This document shows positions 1 through 8,700 of a DNA stretch of 64,000 bases, piece after piece. Position 1 is the first letter of the stretch. The number at the start of each line of letters is the position of its first letter. A program made the translations under genes and the position numbers. The DNA comes from Pseudomonas sp. 102515 (GTDB taxonomy: Bacteria > Pseudomonadota > Gammaproteobacteria > Pseudomonadales > Pseudomonadaceae). The DNA lies in the NCBI RefSeq assembly GCF_031085165.1, contig NZ_JAVHTY010000001.1, forward strand, positions 1,459,272 through 1,523,271, written 5' to 3'. A model generated the notes under the pieces. The model saw only the letters and a list, made by a program, of their open reading frames with translations. It ran no database searches and was not told the DNA's origin.

Positions 1-831
1 TTCCTGATGCTGGTGCTCTTGGCCGATGTGCTCAGTCGCCTGCTGCGCCAGGTGGAACGTGGCCAGCGCCGGGGCCGCGGCGCTCTGACGGTGCTGGCCA
101 TGGGCGCCGCCCTGGTGGCGTCCGCCAGCTACCTGGGCACCGCCTTCGGCGAATTGCTGAGTGCCCGCGCCCTGGCGCAGATGGGCAGCTTCCTGGCGGA
201 TTTTCTCCAGCCGGATTTCTCCCTCGCCCAGCTGTCGGCCGTGGCCCACGGCGCGGTGGAGACCCTGGCCATGTCGGCCCTGGGTACCCTGCTCGCCGGG
301 CTGCTCGGCATCCTGCTGGCGCTGCCGGCGGCCGGTCGCCTTGGCCTGGGCGCCCTGGCGCTGGCGCGGCTGCTGCTCAATGCCTTGCGCGCGGTGCCGG
401 AACTGGTCTGGGCGGCGCTGATGGTGCTGGCCGCCGGCCTGGGCCCCAACGCCGGGACCCTGGCGCTGGCCCTGCATACCGCCGGGGTACTCGGCCGGCT
501 GTTCGCCGAAGCCCTGGAAAACGCCCCCAAGGCACCGGCAGAGGCCATCCGCCTGGCCGGCGGTGGCGCGCTGGCGGCCTTTCTCTACGGCACCCTGCCG
601 GCGGTCTGGCCACAGTTGCTGGCCTACCTGCTCTATCGCTGGGAAAACAACATCCGCATGGCCAGCATCCTCGGCTTCGTCGGCGCTGGCGGCCTCGGGC
701 AGCAGCTGTACTTCAGCCTGAGCCTGTTCCAGCAGGCCCAGGCCGCCACCGTGATCCTCGGGATGCTGGTGCTGGTGCTGGGCGTGGATCTGCTGAGCAA
801 CTGGGCCCGGCAGCGCTGGGTCGTTCGTTAG
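1..831 (+). CDS. phnE: phosphonate-type ABC transporter permease, 3' part of a tandem-permease protein
   Basis: Inner-membrane permease of the PhnE/PtxC family, which carries phosphonate, phosphite or related oxyanions with a PhnC ATPase and a PhnD binding protein. The frame is open to the window edge (codons before the first ATG at 7 are Phe-Leu), so the gene begins upstream. The first residues, roughly LVLLADVLSRLLRQ, resemble the C-terminal end of the same protein, LVLGVDLLSNWARQ. This suggests the window catches the end of a first permease domain, a linker, and then a complete second domain of about 250 residues with about six hydrophobic helices. The BPD transport EAA-like loop is around residues 170-230 (ALENAPKAPAEAIRLAGGG, then GFVGAGGLGQQL). 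The TAG stop lies inside the terminal repeat that follows. Substrate is inferred only from family resemblance. Confidence 0.75.
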   Translation, partial: FLMLVLLADVLSRLLRQVERGQRRGRGALTVLAMGAALVASASYLGTAFGELLSARALAQMGSFLADFLQPDFSLAQLSAVAHGAVETLAMSALGTLLAGLLGILLALPAAGRLGLGALALARLLLNALRAVPELVWAALMVLAAGLGPNAGTLALALHTAGVLGRLFAEALENAPKAPAEAIRLAGGGALAAFLYGTLPAVWPQLLAYLLYRWENNIRMASILGFVGAGGLGQQLYFSLSLFQQAQAATVILGMLVLVLGVDLLSNWARQRWVVR

Positions 832-1019
832 CGCCTATTCAAAGGCTGCTGCGCGTCGGCCAAACGGCGTTGAAAAGACCCTGGGTCGCCAGCCCGGTCG
901 GAATGCTCATTTACCACTCGTAAACCCGAGCGCGGGTCCGATCCGCTTCCTCAGGTCTTTTCGTGGGGCCGCCTAGGCCTTGTTTGGCTCTAGCTCGCGA
1001 GCCTTTGAACAGGCTCTTA
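829..1019. repeat. palindromic intergenic repeat, copy 1
   Basis: A 191-bp element with inexact terminal inverted repeats (TAGCGCCTATTCAAAGGCT at the left; TAAGAGCCTGTTCAAAGGCT read inward from the right). Inside are two small hairpins: TTTAC-CACTC-GTAAA near 911-925 and CCCG-AGCG-CGGG just after it. The element fills the whole space between two convergent genes. Its left tip contains the TAG stop of the permease gene and its right tip contains the TAA stop of selA. It is homologous to the repeats at 3795-3937, 4582-4758 and 23431-23591. Confidence 0.85.
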
Positions 1020-2426
1020 GCGAATCTCCGGCAGCAGCAGCGCCGGCAACTGCGCCAGAAAGGCGGCTTCATCGTCGAGCTGACGCAGATCCAGCCAGAG
1101 CGCATCGGCGTCGATGCGCCCCACCACCGGGATGGGGAGCTGGCGCAGGCCCTCTTCCAACTGCCGCAAGGCGCGCCCACGCAGGCGCTTGCTGACCTGG
1201 GGGCGACAGCACAGCGCCGCCCCGGGCAGGCGTGCCACCGGCTGGGCGCCACTGCCGATCATGCCCAGCGCCGGCTCCACGCTGACCGCATAGGTCGCGC
1301 CCAGCACGGCGGCGAAGGCCGGCAGCAGCCTTTCGGCCTGGGTGGTGATGGCCTCAGCCGGGCGGGATAGCAGGCGCAGGCTGGGCAGCCGTTCGGCCAG
1401 TCGATCCGGATCGCGATAGAGCGCCAGGGTCGCCTCCAGGGCGGCCAGGGTCAGCTTGTCGACCCGCAACGCCCGCTTGAGCGGATTCTTCTTGATCCGC
1501 TCGATGAGGTCACGGCGACCGACGATGAGGCCGCACTGGGGGCCGCCGAGCAGCTTGTCGCCACTGAAGGTCACCAGGTCCGCGCCATCGCGCAGTGCCT
1601 GCTGCACCGTGGGTTCGGCGGGCAGCCCCCAGCGGGTCAGGTCCACCAGGGTGCCGCTGCCGAGGTCTTCCAGCAGGGGGACGTTGTGGGCGCGGGCAAT
1701 GGCGGCCAGCTCCGCCGTGGCCACGCTGGCGGTGAAGCCCTGGACGCTGTAGTTGCTGGTGTGCACCCGCATCAGCAGCGCGGTGCGCGGGCCGATGGCG
1801 GCTTCGTAGTCGCGGGCATGGGTGCGGTTGGTGGTGCCCACCTCCACCAGCTTGACCCCGGCGCGGGCCATGATGTCGGGGATGCGGAAGGCACCGCCGA
1901 TCTCGATCAGCTCGCCGCGGGACAGCACCCCTTCCTTGCGTGCGCCTATGGCATGCAGGGCCAGCAGGACCGCCGCGGCGTTGTTGTTGACCACGGTCAC
2001 CGCCTCGGCGCCGGTGAGTTCGCGCACCAGGTCGGCGACCAGGTCGTCACGATCGCCGCGCTTGCCGGTGGCCAGGTCGAATTCCAGATTCATCGGCTGG
2101 CGCGCGGCCTCGGTCACCGCGGCGATCGCCTCTTCCGCGAGCAGCGCCCGCCCCAGGTTGGTGTGCAGCACCGTGCCGGTGAGGTTGAACACCCGCCGCA
2201 CCCGCGGCTGGCTGTGCAACGCCAGGCGCTCGCCCAGGCGACCGGCCAGCACGCCCTCCTCCACCTCCACGGCGGTCAGGGTGCCGGCTCTCAGGGCCTC
2301 GCGCAGGTCGTCCAGCAGCGAGCGATAGCCGCCAAGGACCTGCTCGCGACCATGGCGCTCCTCCAGCGGACGCGAAGCGGGATGGCGCAGCAGGCGGTCG
2401 ATGGACGGCAGGCGAATGGCGGTCAT
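1017..2426 (-). CDS. selA: L-seryl-tRNA(Sec) selenium transferase
   Basis: PLP enzyme that converts seryl-tRNA(Sec) to selenocysteinyl-tRNA(Sec) with selenophosphate, in the cytoplasm. The 469-residue length matches the family (about 460). Visible motifs are the N-terminal [17 protein letters not shown] segment, the [20 protein letters not shown] region, and the PLP lysine in [13 protein letters not shown]. The start at 2426 was chosen because an AAGAGG ribosome binding site lies just upstream and homology begins there; the frame stays open to 2657 but the extra residues look like untranslated sequence. The likely client in this window is fdnG, whose UGA needs Sec-tRNA. In many pseudomonads selA follows fdhE and precedes selB. 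Here katG, the NRPS-like gene and others separate it from fdhE, and selB is absent from the window. The stop codon is supplied by the adjacent repeat. Confidence 0.95.
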   Translation of the reverse strand: MTAIRLPSIDRLLRHPASRPLEERHGREQVLGGYRSLLDDLREALRAGTLTAVEVEEGVLAGRLGERLALHSQPRVRRVFNLTGTVLHTNLGRALLAEEAIAAVTEAARQPMNLEFDLATGKRGDRDDLVADLVRELTGAEAVTVVNNNAAAVLLALHAIGARKEGVLSRGELIEIGGAFRIPDIMARAGVKLVEVGTTNRTHARDYEAAIGPRTALLMRVHTSNYSVQGFTASVATAELAAIARAHNVPLLEDLGSGTLVDLTRWGLPAEPTVQQALRDGADLVTFSGDKLLGGPQCGLIVGRRDLIERIKKNPLKRALRVDKLTLAALEATLALYRDPDRLAERLPSLRLLSRPAEAITTQAERLLPAFAAVLGATYAVSVEPALGMIGSGAQPVARLPGAALCCRPQVSKRLRGRALRQLEEGLRQLPIPVVGRIDADALWLDLRQLDDEAAFLAQLPALLLPEIR

Positions 2427-2703
2427 GGGAGCCTCTTGGGTCGAGTCGACCCCCAGTGTAGCCCGAACCCGCGGCGGGTCGACCAGGGGGCGCCGGACTG
2501 CCGCAGGCCTGGCCCGCCCTGGAGTGGGGTGGCCTGGACGCAGACCTCGGGCGTCCGGAAATGACCCCCGGGTTCCCGGTTTGCCGCGTGCCAGAGCCCG
2601 TCCTAGGATGGTTTTCGCGGGCTTTTCCCAGGCGCCTACCGCGGTCCTGCCCGGCAAGCCCTGGCCACCACGTTCATCTCACGACAATAACAAAGGTGCC
2701 GTC

Positions 2704-3795
2704 ATGTCCAAGAAAACCTCCCCCTGGGCCAGCGATGGCCTGCTCGATAACAGCGACATCGTCAGCCCCGGCAACTTCACCTACCTGCACACGTTGAAGA
2801 GCGCCGCGGCCACGCCGCTGGCGCAGACCAGCTCGGCCAGTACCCCCACCGTCAGTGAATTCCTCAACGGCGCCATCAGCGAGTACGTGCTGGGTGGCAC
2901 GCCCGACGGCATGCGGCCCTTCCTGGTCGATGGCCAGCAGCTGACGCTGCACGACTCGCTCAACGGCGCGACGGCCCATACCTGGATCACCGCCGAGAAC
3001 CAGGTGCTCATCACCTATGCCGGCACGACCCGCGGCGAAAATCTGCTGATCGACCCCCTGTCCACCGCCGGTGGCCTGCTGAGCGATCTGCAGATCCTCG
3101 GCCAGCAGGTCTCCAGCGCTCAGCGCCAGTCGCTGGACTTCGCCCATCAGGTGATCGAGGCGGCGGTCAAGCAGGGTTACGGCACCCAGGACATCTTCGT
3201 CACCGGCCACTCCCTGGGTGGCATCTCCGCGGCCTACGTCGCCCAGCAGACCGGTCTCGGCGGCATCAGCTTCGAGGCCTCGGGCATTCCCCGCGATGCA
3301 CAGGCGGTCGGTCACGGGGGTAATTTCGTCAATGTGGTCACCCTCGGCGATCCGGTGGCCAACTACAGCTCCGACATCCGCGGCGAGCAGCCCTTCGCGC
3401 CCAGCTTCGTCAGCCAGGCCGAGGGCGGCGGCAGCCTGCCGCACTATGGCTCGCTGTTCCTGATCGGCGCCCAGGCCGACCAGCACGACCTGACCCAGGC
3501 GGCGGCCAAGGTCGGTCATCTGTTCAACGGCGACAATGGTGGCCAGGTCAATCCGCTGGGGGCGGCCCTGCATCCACTCAGCGTGGCCGCCGGGATCGCC
3601 GAAGCGGCGCGCCTGATCGCCGAATTCCATCTGCCGGCCGCCGAATACACCAACCTCGGGGTGACCCCTACCGGTGGTTTTCTCGACACCCTGCCCGCGC
3701 AGATCGGCACGGCCCACGGCCCGGTGCTGATGGTCGGCAGCTACAGCGTGGCGGAGTTGCAGGCCTATGCCGAGACCCACGCGACGTTCGGCTGA
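2704..3795 (+). CDS. lipase-fold (alpha/beta hydrolase) protein
   Basis: A 363-residue protein with a lipase-type nucleophile elbow GHSLG, Ser about residue 170, preceded by the hydrophobic strand DIFVT. Downstream acidic and His residues (for example VTLGDPVAN and LPHYGSLF) could complete a triad in a class-3-lipase-like arrangement, but I cannot assign them with certainty. There is no Sec or Tat signal peptide: the N-terminus MSKKTSPWASDGLL is polar. If it acts outside the cytoplasm it would need a signal-less route such as type I or type VI secretion. An AAAGGTG ribosome binding site precedes ATG 2704; the frame is open upstream to 2401 but that part overlaps the selA start region. It ends against repeat copy 2. 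Substrate unknown. Confidence 0.75.
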   Translation: MSKKTSPWASDGLLDNSDIVSPGNFTYLHTLKSAAATPLAQTSSASTPTVSEFLNGAISEYVLGGTPDGMRPFLVDGQQLTLHDSLNGATAHTWITAENQVLITYAGTTRGENLLIDPLSTAGGLLSDLQILGQQVSSAQRQSLDFAHQVIEAAVKQGYGTQDIFVTGHSLGGISAAYVAQQTGLGGISFEASGIPRDAQAVGHGGNFVNVVTLGDPVANYSSDIRGEQPFAPSFVSQAEGGGSLPHYGSLFLIGAQADQHDLTQAAAKVGHLFNGDNGGQVNPLGAALHPLSVAAGIAEAARLIAEFHLPAAEYTNLGVTPTGGFLDTLPAQIGTAHGPVLMVGSYSVAELQAYAETHATFG

Positions 3796-3937
3796 GAGCC
3801 GCTCATAAAACTACTGCGCGTCCGCCATACAGGTACGTGCGGTGCTCGGAATCCTCATGTACTACTCGTACACTCCGGCTCCTGCGCGCCGCACACACCT
3901 GTCTGACAACCGCTCGCGACGTTTTATAACCGACTCA
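3795..3937. repeat. palindromic intergenic repeat, divergent copy 2
   Basis: A 143-bp diverged member of the family seen at 829-1019. Termini are inverted (GAGCCGCTCATAAAACT at the left; GAGTCGGTTATAAAACG read inward from the right). The central hairpin is TGTAC-TACTC-GTACA, where other copies have TTTAC-CACTC-GTAAA; the stem changes on both sides so that pairing is kept. It begins at the TGA stop of the lipase gene. Confidence 0.7.
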
Positions 3938-4055
3938 CGCCTTCGCGGCGGTCTTCTTTCGCCGCCGCGAGAGAACTCCCCCCTGCCGTTCGGGTCTGCC
4001 CTCCTATCGTCCGGGATCCCGAGGGTCCCGCCCGCCTTCAGCCCAGGAGAACCTC

Positions 4056-4580
4056 ATGACCGCAGACGGTCCCCAGCGCATGACCGACGACGAAGCCCAG
4101 GAATTCGCCACCGAGGTGTTCAACCTCGCGCGCACCGGCAATGCCGAGGTGCTGGCTCTGGTGCTGGAAAAGGGGCTGACGCCCAATCTGCGCAACCACA
4201 AGGGCGACAGCCTGTTGATGCTGGCCAGCTACCACGGTCATCTGGAGGCCAGTCGCGTGCTCCTGGAGCATCGGGCCGACCCGAACCTCGCCAACGACAT
4301 GGGCCAGTCGCCCCTGGCGGGCGCGGCCTTCAAGAACAACCTGCCGATGGCCGAACTGCTGCTGGAGCACGGCGCCGCCGTGGAGGGCGCCATGCCCGAC
4401 GGCAAGACCGCGCTGATGATGGCGGCCATGTTCAATCATGTGCAGATGGTGGAACTGCTGGTCTCCCGGGGCGCCGACCCCAAGGCCCGGGACGCCGCCG
4501 GCAACACGGCGCTGAGCGTGGCCCGCGCCATGGGCGCCCAGGACACCCCCGCCGTGTTGGAGCGATTGGGCGGCGTCTGA
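4056..4580 (+). CDS. ankyrin-repeat protein
   Basis: A 174-residue protein made of about four ankyrin repeats (residues about 20-170), with typical GDSLLMLASYHGHLEASRVLL, GQSPLAGAAFKNNLPMAELLL, GKTALMMAAMFNHVQMVELLV and GNTALSVARAMGAQDT units. No signal peptide, so it is probably cytosolic. Ankyrin proteins bind other proteins; the partner is unknown. Some Pseudomonas ankyrin proteins act with a catalase, but katG lies several kilobases away and on the other strand, so no link can be claimed. An AGGAGA ribosome binding site precedes ATG 4056. The gene is bracketed by two copies of the palindromic repeat, in opposite orientation. Confidence 0.85.
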   Translation: MTADGPQRMTDDEAQEFATEVFNLARTGNAEVLALVLEKGLTPNLRNHKGDSLLMLASYHGHLEASRVLLEHRADPNLANDMGQSPLAGAAFKNNLPMAELLLEHGAAVEGAMPDGKTALMMAAMFNHVQMVELLVSRGADPKARDAAGNTALSVARAMGAQDTPAVLERLGGV

Positions 4581-4581
4581 T

Positions 4582-4758
4582 CAGAGCCTATTCAAAGGCT
4601 CGCGAGCTAGAGACAAACAAGGCGAAAATGCCTGAGGAAGCGGATCGGACCCGCGCTCGGGTTTACGAGTGGTAAATGAGCATTCCGACGGGGCTGGCCT
4701 TCCAGGGCATCTTCAACGCCGTTTGGCCGACGCGCAGCAGACTTTGAACAGGCTCTTA
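4582..4758. repeat. palindromic intergenic repeat, copy 3 (inverted relative to copy 1)
   Basis: A 177-bp element beginning CAGAGCCTATTCAAAGGCT and ending GAACAGGCTCTTA, in the opposite orientation to copy 1. It contains the same small hairpins (TTTAC-GAGTG-GTAAA and CCCG-CGCT-CGGG). It occupies nearly all the space between two convergent genes. The TAA stop of the minus-strand gene lies within its right tip. Confidence 0.85.
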
Positions 4759-5679
4759 GCGCTTCTGGTAGCGATAGAACAGGTTAGGCTCGCTGACCAC
4801 ATAGAGGTTGCCGGCCCCATCCAGGGTGACCCCTTCCGGCTGGCGAATGCGCCGTGACAGGCCGCCGAAGGGCGCCACCAGGGAGCGGGTATCCAGGGTA
4901 TGGCCCTGGTCGTCGAGTTCGGTCAGCACCCGTGATTCGTCGCTGAGCAGCAGCAGGTGGCCGGTCCGGCGATCGACGTGGACTGCGGACAGGTCACCGG
5001 TGCTGGGCGCCTGGTCCAGCCAGGCCTGGCGGTCGATGATGCGCAGGGCGAAGTCGCCGTCGAAGCTCCTGAGCAGGCCACGGATTTCATAGAGCTTGCG
5101 CGGCGAGTGCTCCTTGACCACGAACAGGCGATCGCGGACGGCGTCGTAGTCCAGCCCCTCGAAGCCCTGGTTGGCGCGGGGGAAGAGATCCAGGGTCAGG
5201 CTGCGATAGTCCTTGCGCCGGAGGACGTCGTCGCCCTCGGGGATGCCTACCAGGGTCAGGGCGTTGGCGCCCTCTTCCGCCAGCAGCAGGCGGTCGTTGC
5301 CCAGATAGGTCACGCCCTCGACGTCGTCGAAGCCTTCCAGGCGATGGCGTTGCAGCAGCTCGCCGTCACGGCTCAGGGCCAGCAACTCCGGCGGATTGTT
5401 GACCACCGCCCAGAGCCGATCCCGCTCCGGGTCATAGCTGAGGTCGGACAGATTCTCGGTGACGCCGGCCACCGGCTTGGCTTCCACCGCCACCCGGTAG
5501 CGACCGAGCTCCAGGGAGGTTCGGGGTTCGCTCTGCCACTGCTGGCCGAGCCAGAACAGCAGTTGGCTGTCCAGATGGCTGCTGCGCAGGCCCTGGGTAA
5601 GCCCCAGCGCCAGCAGCAGGGCCAGGCCCAGCCGCCAACCGTTCCGCCCGATCCTGATCCGTCGTACCCACGCCGTCAT
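4756..5679 (-). CDS. SdiA-regulated-type beta-propeller protein
   Basis: A 307-residue protein with one N-terminal hydrophobic segment (about residues 15-30, LGLALLLALGLTQGL) serving as uncleaved anchor or signal, followed by a periplasmic domain with repeated strand patterns such as NLSDLSYDPERDRLWAVVNNPPELL and LSAVHVDRRTGHLLLLSDESRVLTELD. These match the SdiA-regulated (YjiK-like) family, a six-bladed propeller of unknown biochemical role. It is monocistronic here, facing the ankyrin gene across repeat copy 3. Its stop codon is in the repeat tip. Confidence 0.8.
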   Translation of the reverse strand: MTAWVRRIRIGRNGWRLGLALLLALGLTQGLRSSHLDSQLLFWLGQQWQSEPRTSLELGRYRVAVEAKPVAGVTENLSDLSYDPERDRLWAVVNNPPELLALSRDGELLQRHRLEGFDDVEGVTYLGNDRLLLAEEGANALTLVGIPEGDDVLRRKDYRSLTLDLFPRANQGFEGLDYDAVRDRLFVVKEHSPRKLYEIRGLLRSFDGDFALRIIDRQAWLDQAPSTGDLSAVHVDRRTGHLLLLSDESRVLTELDDQGHTLDTRSLVAPFGGLSRRIRQPEGVTLDGAGNLYVVSEPNLFYRYQKR

Positions 5680-5746
5680 CGCCTCGCCCCGTCATTGTTG
5701 TACGGGGCGGAGTATCCAGGGCTGTCTTGATGGTTGTATGACAGTC

Positions 5747-8700
5747 CTAACGACGCGGCTGGACGGGATTCCCCTCCCAACGCGACCGCTCCGGCAGGGT
5801 TTCGCCCTTCATCACCAATGACAGCGGACCCAGCTCCACGTCGTCGCCGACCCGGGCGCCATAGAGCACCACGCTGCGCGGCCCCAGGTTGACCCCGGCA
5901 CCCAGCTCGACTTCGCCAACCTTCATCACCCGGTCTTCGAACAGGTGGGTCTGGGGCCCGGCCAGGGCATTGAGTTCGCCATGATCACCGACGCGCACGC
6001 AGTCGAATTCGGTGAGGTCGGTGGTATCCAGGTAGGTGCCGCGCCCCAGGCGGGCGCCGAGCAGGCGCAGCGCCAGCGGCAGCCAGGGCGTGCCGCGCAG
6101 GGTGCCGAGCAGATTGGGCACCGCCAGGGTTTCGTAGAGGCTGGTGATGGCTTCGCTGCGCCAGACGAAAAAGGTCCACATGGGCGCCGAACGCGGGCGA
6201 TAACGGCCTACCACCAGCCACTTGAGCCCCAGCACGACCCCGAAGCTGGCCACGGCGAAGGCGCTGCCGGCCAGCAGCGTCTCGCCGAGCAGCTGCAGCC
6301 AGGCGCCGGCCTGCCACAGCGGCACCAGGGCTTCGGCGATGGCGCAGCCGGCGGCCACGGTGAAGCCAGTGGGCAGCACGATGCGCAGGGCCTCGATCAG
6401 GCCACGCGCCACCCGGCGCCAGGGTGCCGGGCGGAAGGTCAGGCTTTCCGGGTAGCCGGTCAGGGCTTCCCGCGCTGGCAGCCGGACCGCCGGCGAGCCG
6501 AGCCAGGTTTCGCCCTGGCGCAGGGGTACGCCTTCGTCGAGCCTACCCAGGACACCGATCAGGGCGTCCTCGGGGAGGTGGCAGCCGTCGGCGACATAGG
6601 CGCCGTTGCCGACGAAACTGCGCCGGGCGATGGAGGTGCGTCTCAGGGTCATCCAGCCCTGGGCGACCTGTTCGTCACCGAGCATCACGGCATCGGCGAT
6701 AAAGGTCTCGGCGCCCAGCTCCAGCAGCGAGGAGACCGGGCCCTGGGCGGTGGAAATCTCGGCATCGCGGCCGACCCGGGCACCCAGCAGGCGATACCAG
6801 AGCGCCGAGTAGACCGTGGCATACAGCCCCTGCAGACTCTGCAGCGCCGACTCCTGGATCAGGTTGGCCAGCCACTTGCGCCAGTAGAAGAGGCTGTCGA
6901 CCGACCACCGGCCTTCTTCCAGGCGCGGCAGGATCAGCCGTCGCGCCAGGACGCAGCCGAGCAGGGTCAGGGCGACGCTGACCACGCCCAGCGGCAGGGC
7001 CAGCACCCCGTATTGCAGGGCATCGAGCAGCAGCGAAGGGGTGTGCCACCAGGGCAGCCCACCGAAGCTTTCCAGTTCGTCGATCAGCAGCGCCAGGGGA
7101 AACAGCGGCATGAAGAACAGCACCGAGACCGCCAGGCCACTGAGGGCATAGAGTCCTTTCAGCAGGGCGCGCTGGGCACGGGACCCCGGGGCTGGCGGCA
7201 GGACGCGGGCACCGGCGGCGCCCTGGTCATGGGCCGGCGCGCCGCCCCAGTTGCGTCCGGCCGGGATGCGCTGACCGCTGCGCAGGGCGGATTGGGCCTG
7301 CAGGCGCGCACCGTCACCGAGGGCGGTGTCGCCTTCGAGGATGGCATAGGAGCCGACCTGGGCTTCGCGACCCAGGGTCACGGCGCCGAGCAGCAGTTCG
7401 CCGCGCAGTACCCGGGCGTTTTCGAAGTTGACGCCGTTGCCCAGGCTGGCGCCCTGCCCCAGGGTCAGCAACTCGGGCACGCGCAGGGTCAGGGTGCCGA
7501 CGAAGGCTTCGGCACCGATGCGCGCGCCCAGCAGGCGCAGCCAGCCCCGCGCCAGGGGCGAGCCGCTGAGCAGGTAGGCCGGCGCCAGGGCGAGGAAGCG
7601 CTCGCCGAGCCACCAGCGGTAGTAGGTCAGGCCCCAGAGCGGATAGCGACCAGGCTGCAGGCGGCCGGTGAGGCACTTGCCCAGCAGGGCCACGGCGAAT
7701 TCCAGGCCGATGGCCAGGACGAACAGACTCAGGGCGGTCAGCATCGCCAGGGGCAGCGCGGTACCGGAATGGATCAGCAGCGGGAAGGCCAGGAAGGGCG
7801 CCAGCCAGCGGCCCAGGCGCAGGGTCAGCAGCGGCGGTAGCGCCACCGCCTGGGCCAGGCCACAGCGCCAGCGCCGCCAGCGGCTGGGCGGCGCCCAGGC
7901 CTCGGTGGCCGTCGTTGCGTCCGCCTCGGCGGCGTCGGCTTCCAGGGCCTCGGCGATGGCGCCCAGGGTGCGGCCGGCATAGACCGCCTTGACCGTGGCA
8001 CTGGCATAGCGCGGGTCCTGGCGCAGGCGCGAGACCAAGCGGGCGGCGAACAGCGAGTGCCCGCCCAGGTCGTCGAAGAAATCCATCTCGGCGTGCAGGG
8101 GCTGACCGGGAAACAGCTCGGCGGTGGCCGCCAGCAGCGCACCCAGGGCGCCGCTGGCCGGAGTGACCGGCGCCACCACGGCAATGGCCAGGGGCCGGGC
8201 TCGCAGTTGCTTGCGATCGACCTTGCCGGAATTCAGCCGCGGCATCTCGCCGAGCCACTCGAAGCGGCTGGGCACCATGTACAGCGGCAGGCAGCCGGCC
8301 AGCTCGGTCCGCAGCAGGTCGCTGCGCGGCAGCGGACCGCCATCGCCGACCAGGAAGGCCACCAGTTGCTCCACGCCGCCCTCTTCGCGCAGCACCACGG
8401 CCACGGTCCCGACGCCGGGTTGCCGCGCCAGGGTGGCTTCGATCTCGCCCAGCTCGACCCGATAGCCGCGGATCTTCACCTGGTCGTCGACCCGGCCCAG
8501 GCAATGCACCTGGCCGTGTTCGTCGACCCGTGCCAGATCGCCGGTGCGATAGAGCTTGAGGTCGTGGCTGCCGGTGCTCCAGGGATTGGGCAGGAATTTC
8601 TCGGCGGTCAGTTCCGGCCGCCCCAGGTAGCCATCGGCTACGCCCGGACCGGTGATGCAGAGTTCGCCCACCTGATCGCGCGGCAGCAGCGCCAGCGGCT

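Noticed and set aside
4620..4677. Peptide MPEEADRTRARVYEW at the ends of two open frames.
   Set aside because: It is a translation of the palindromic repeat (copies 1 and 3), not a conserved protein tail.
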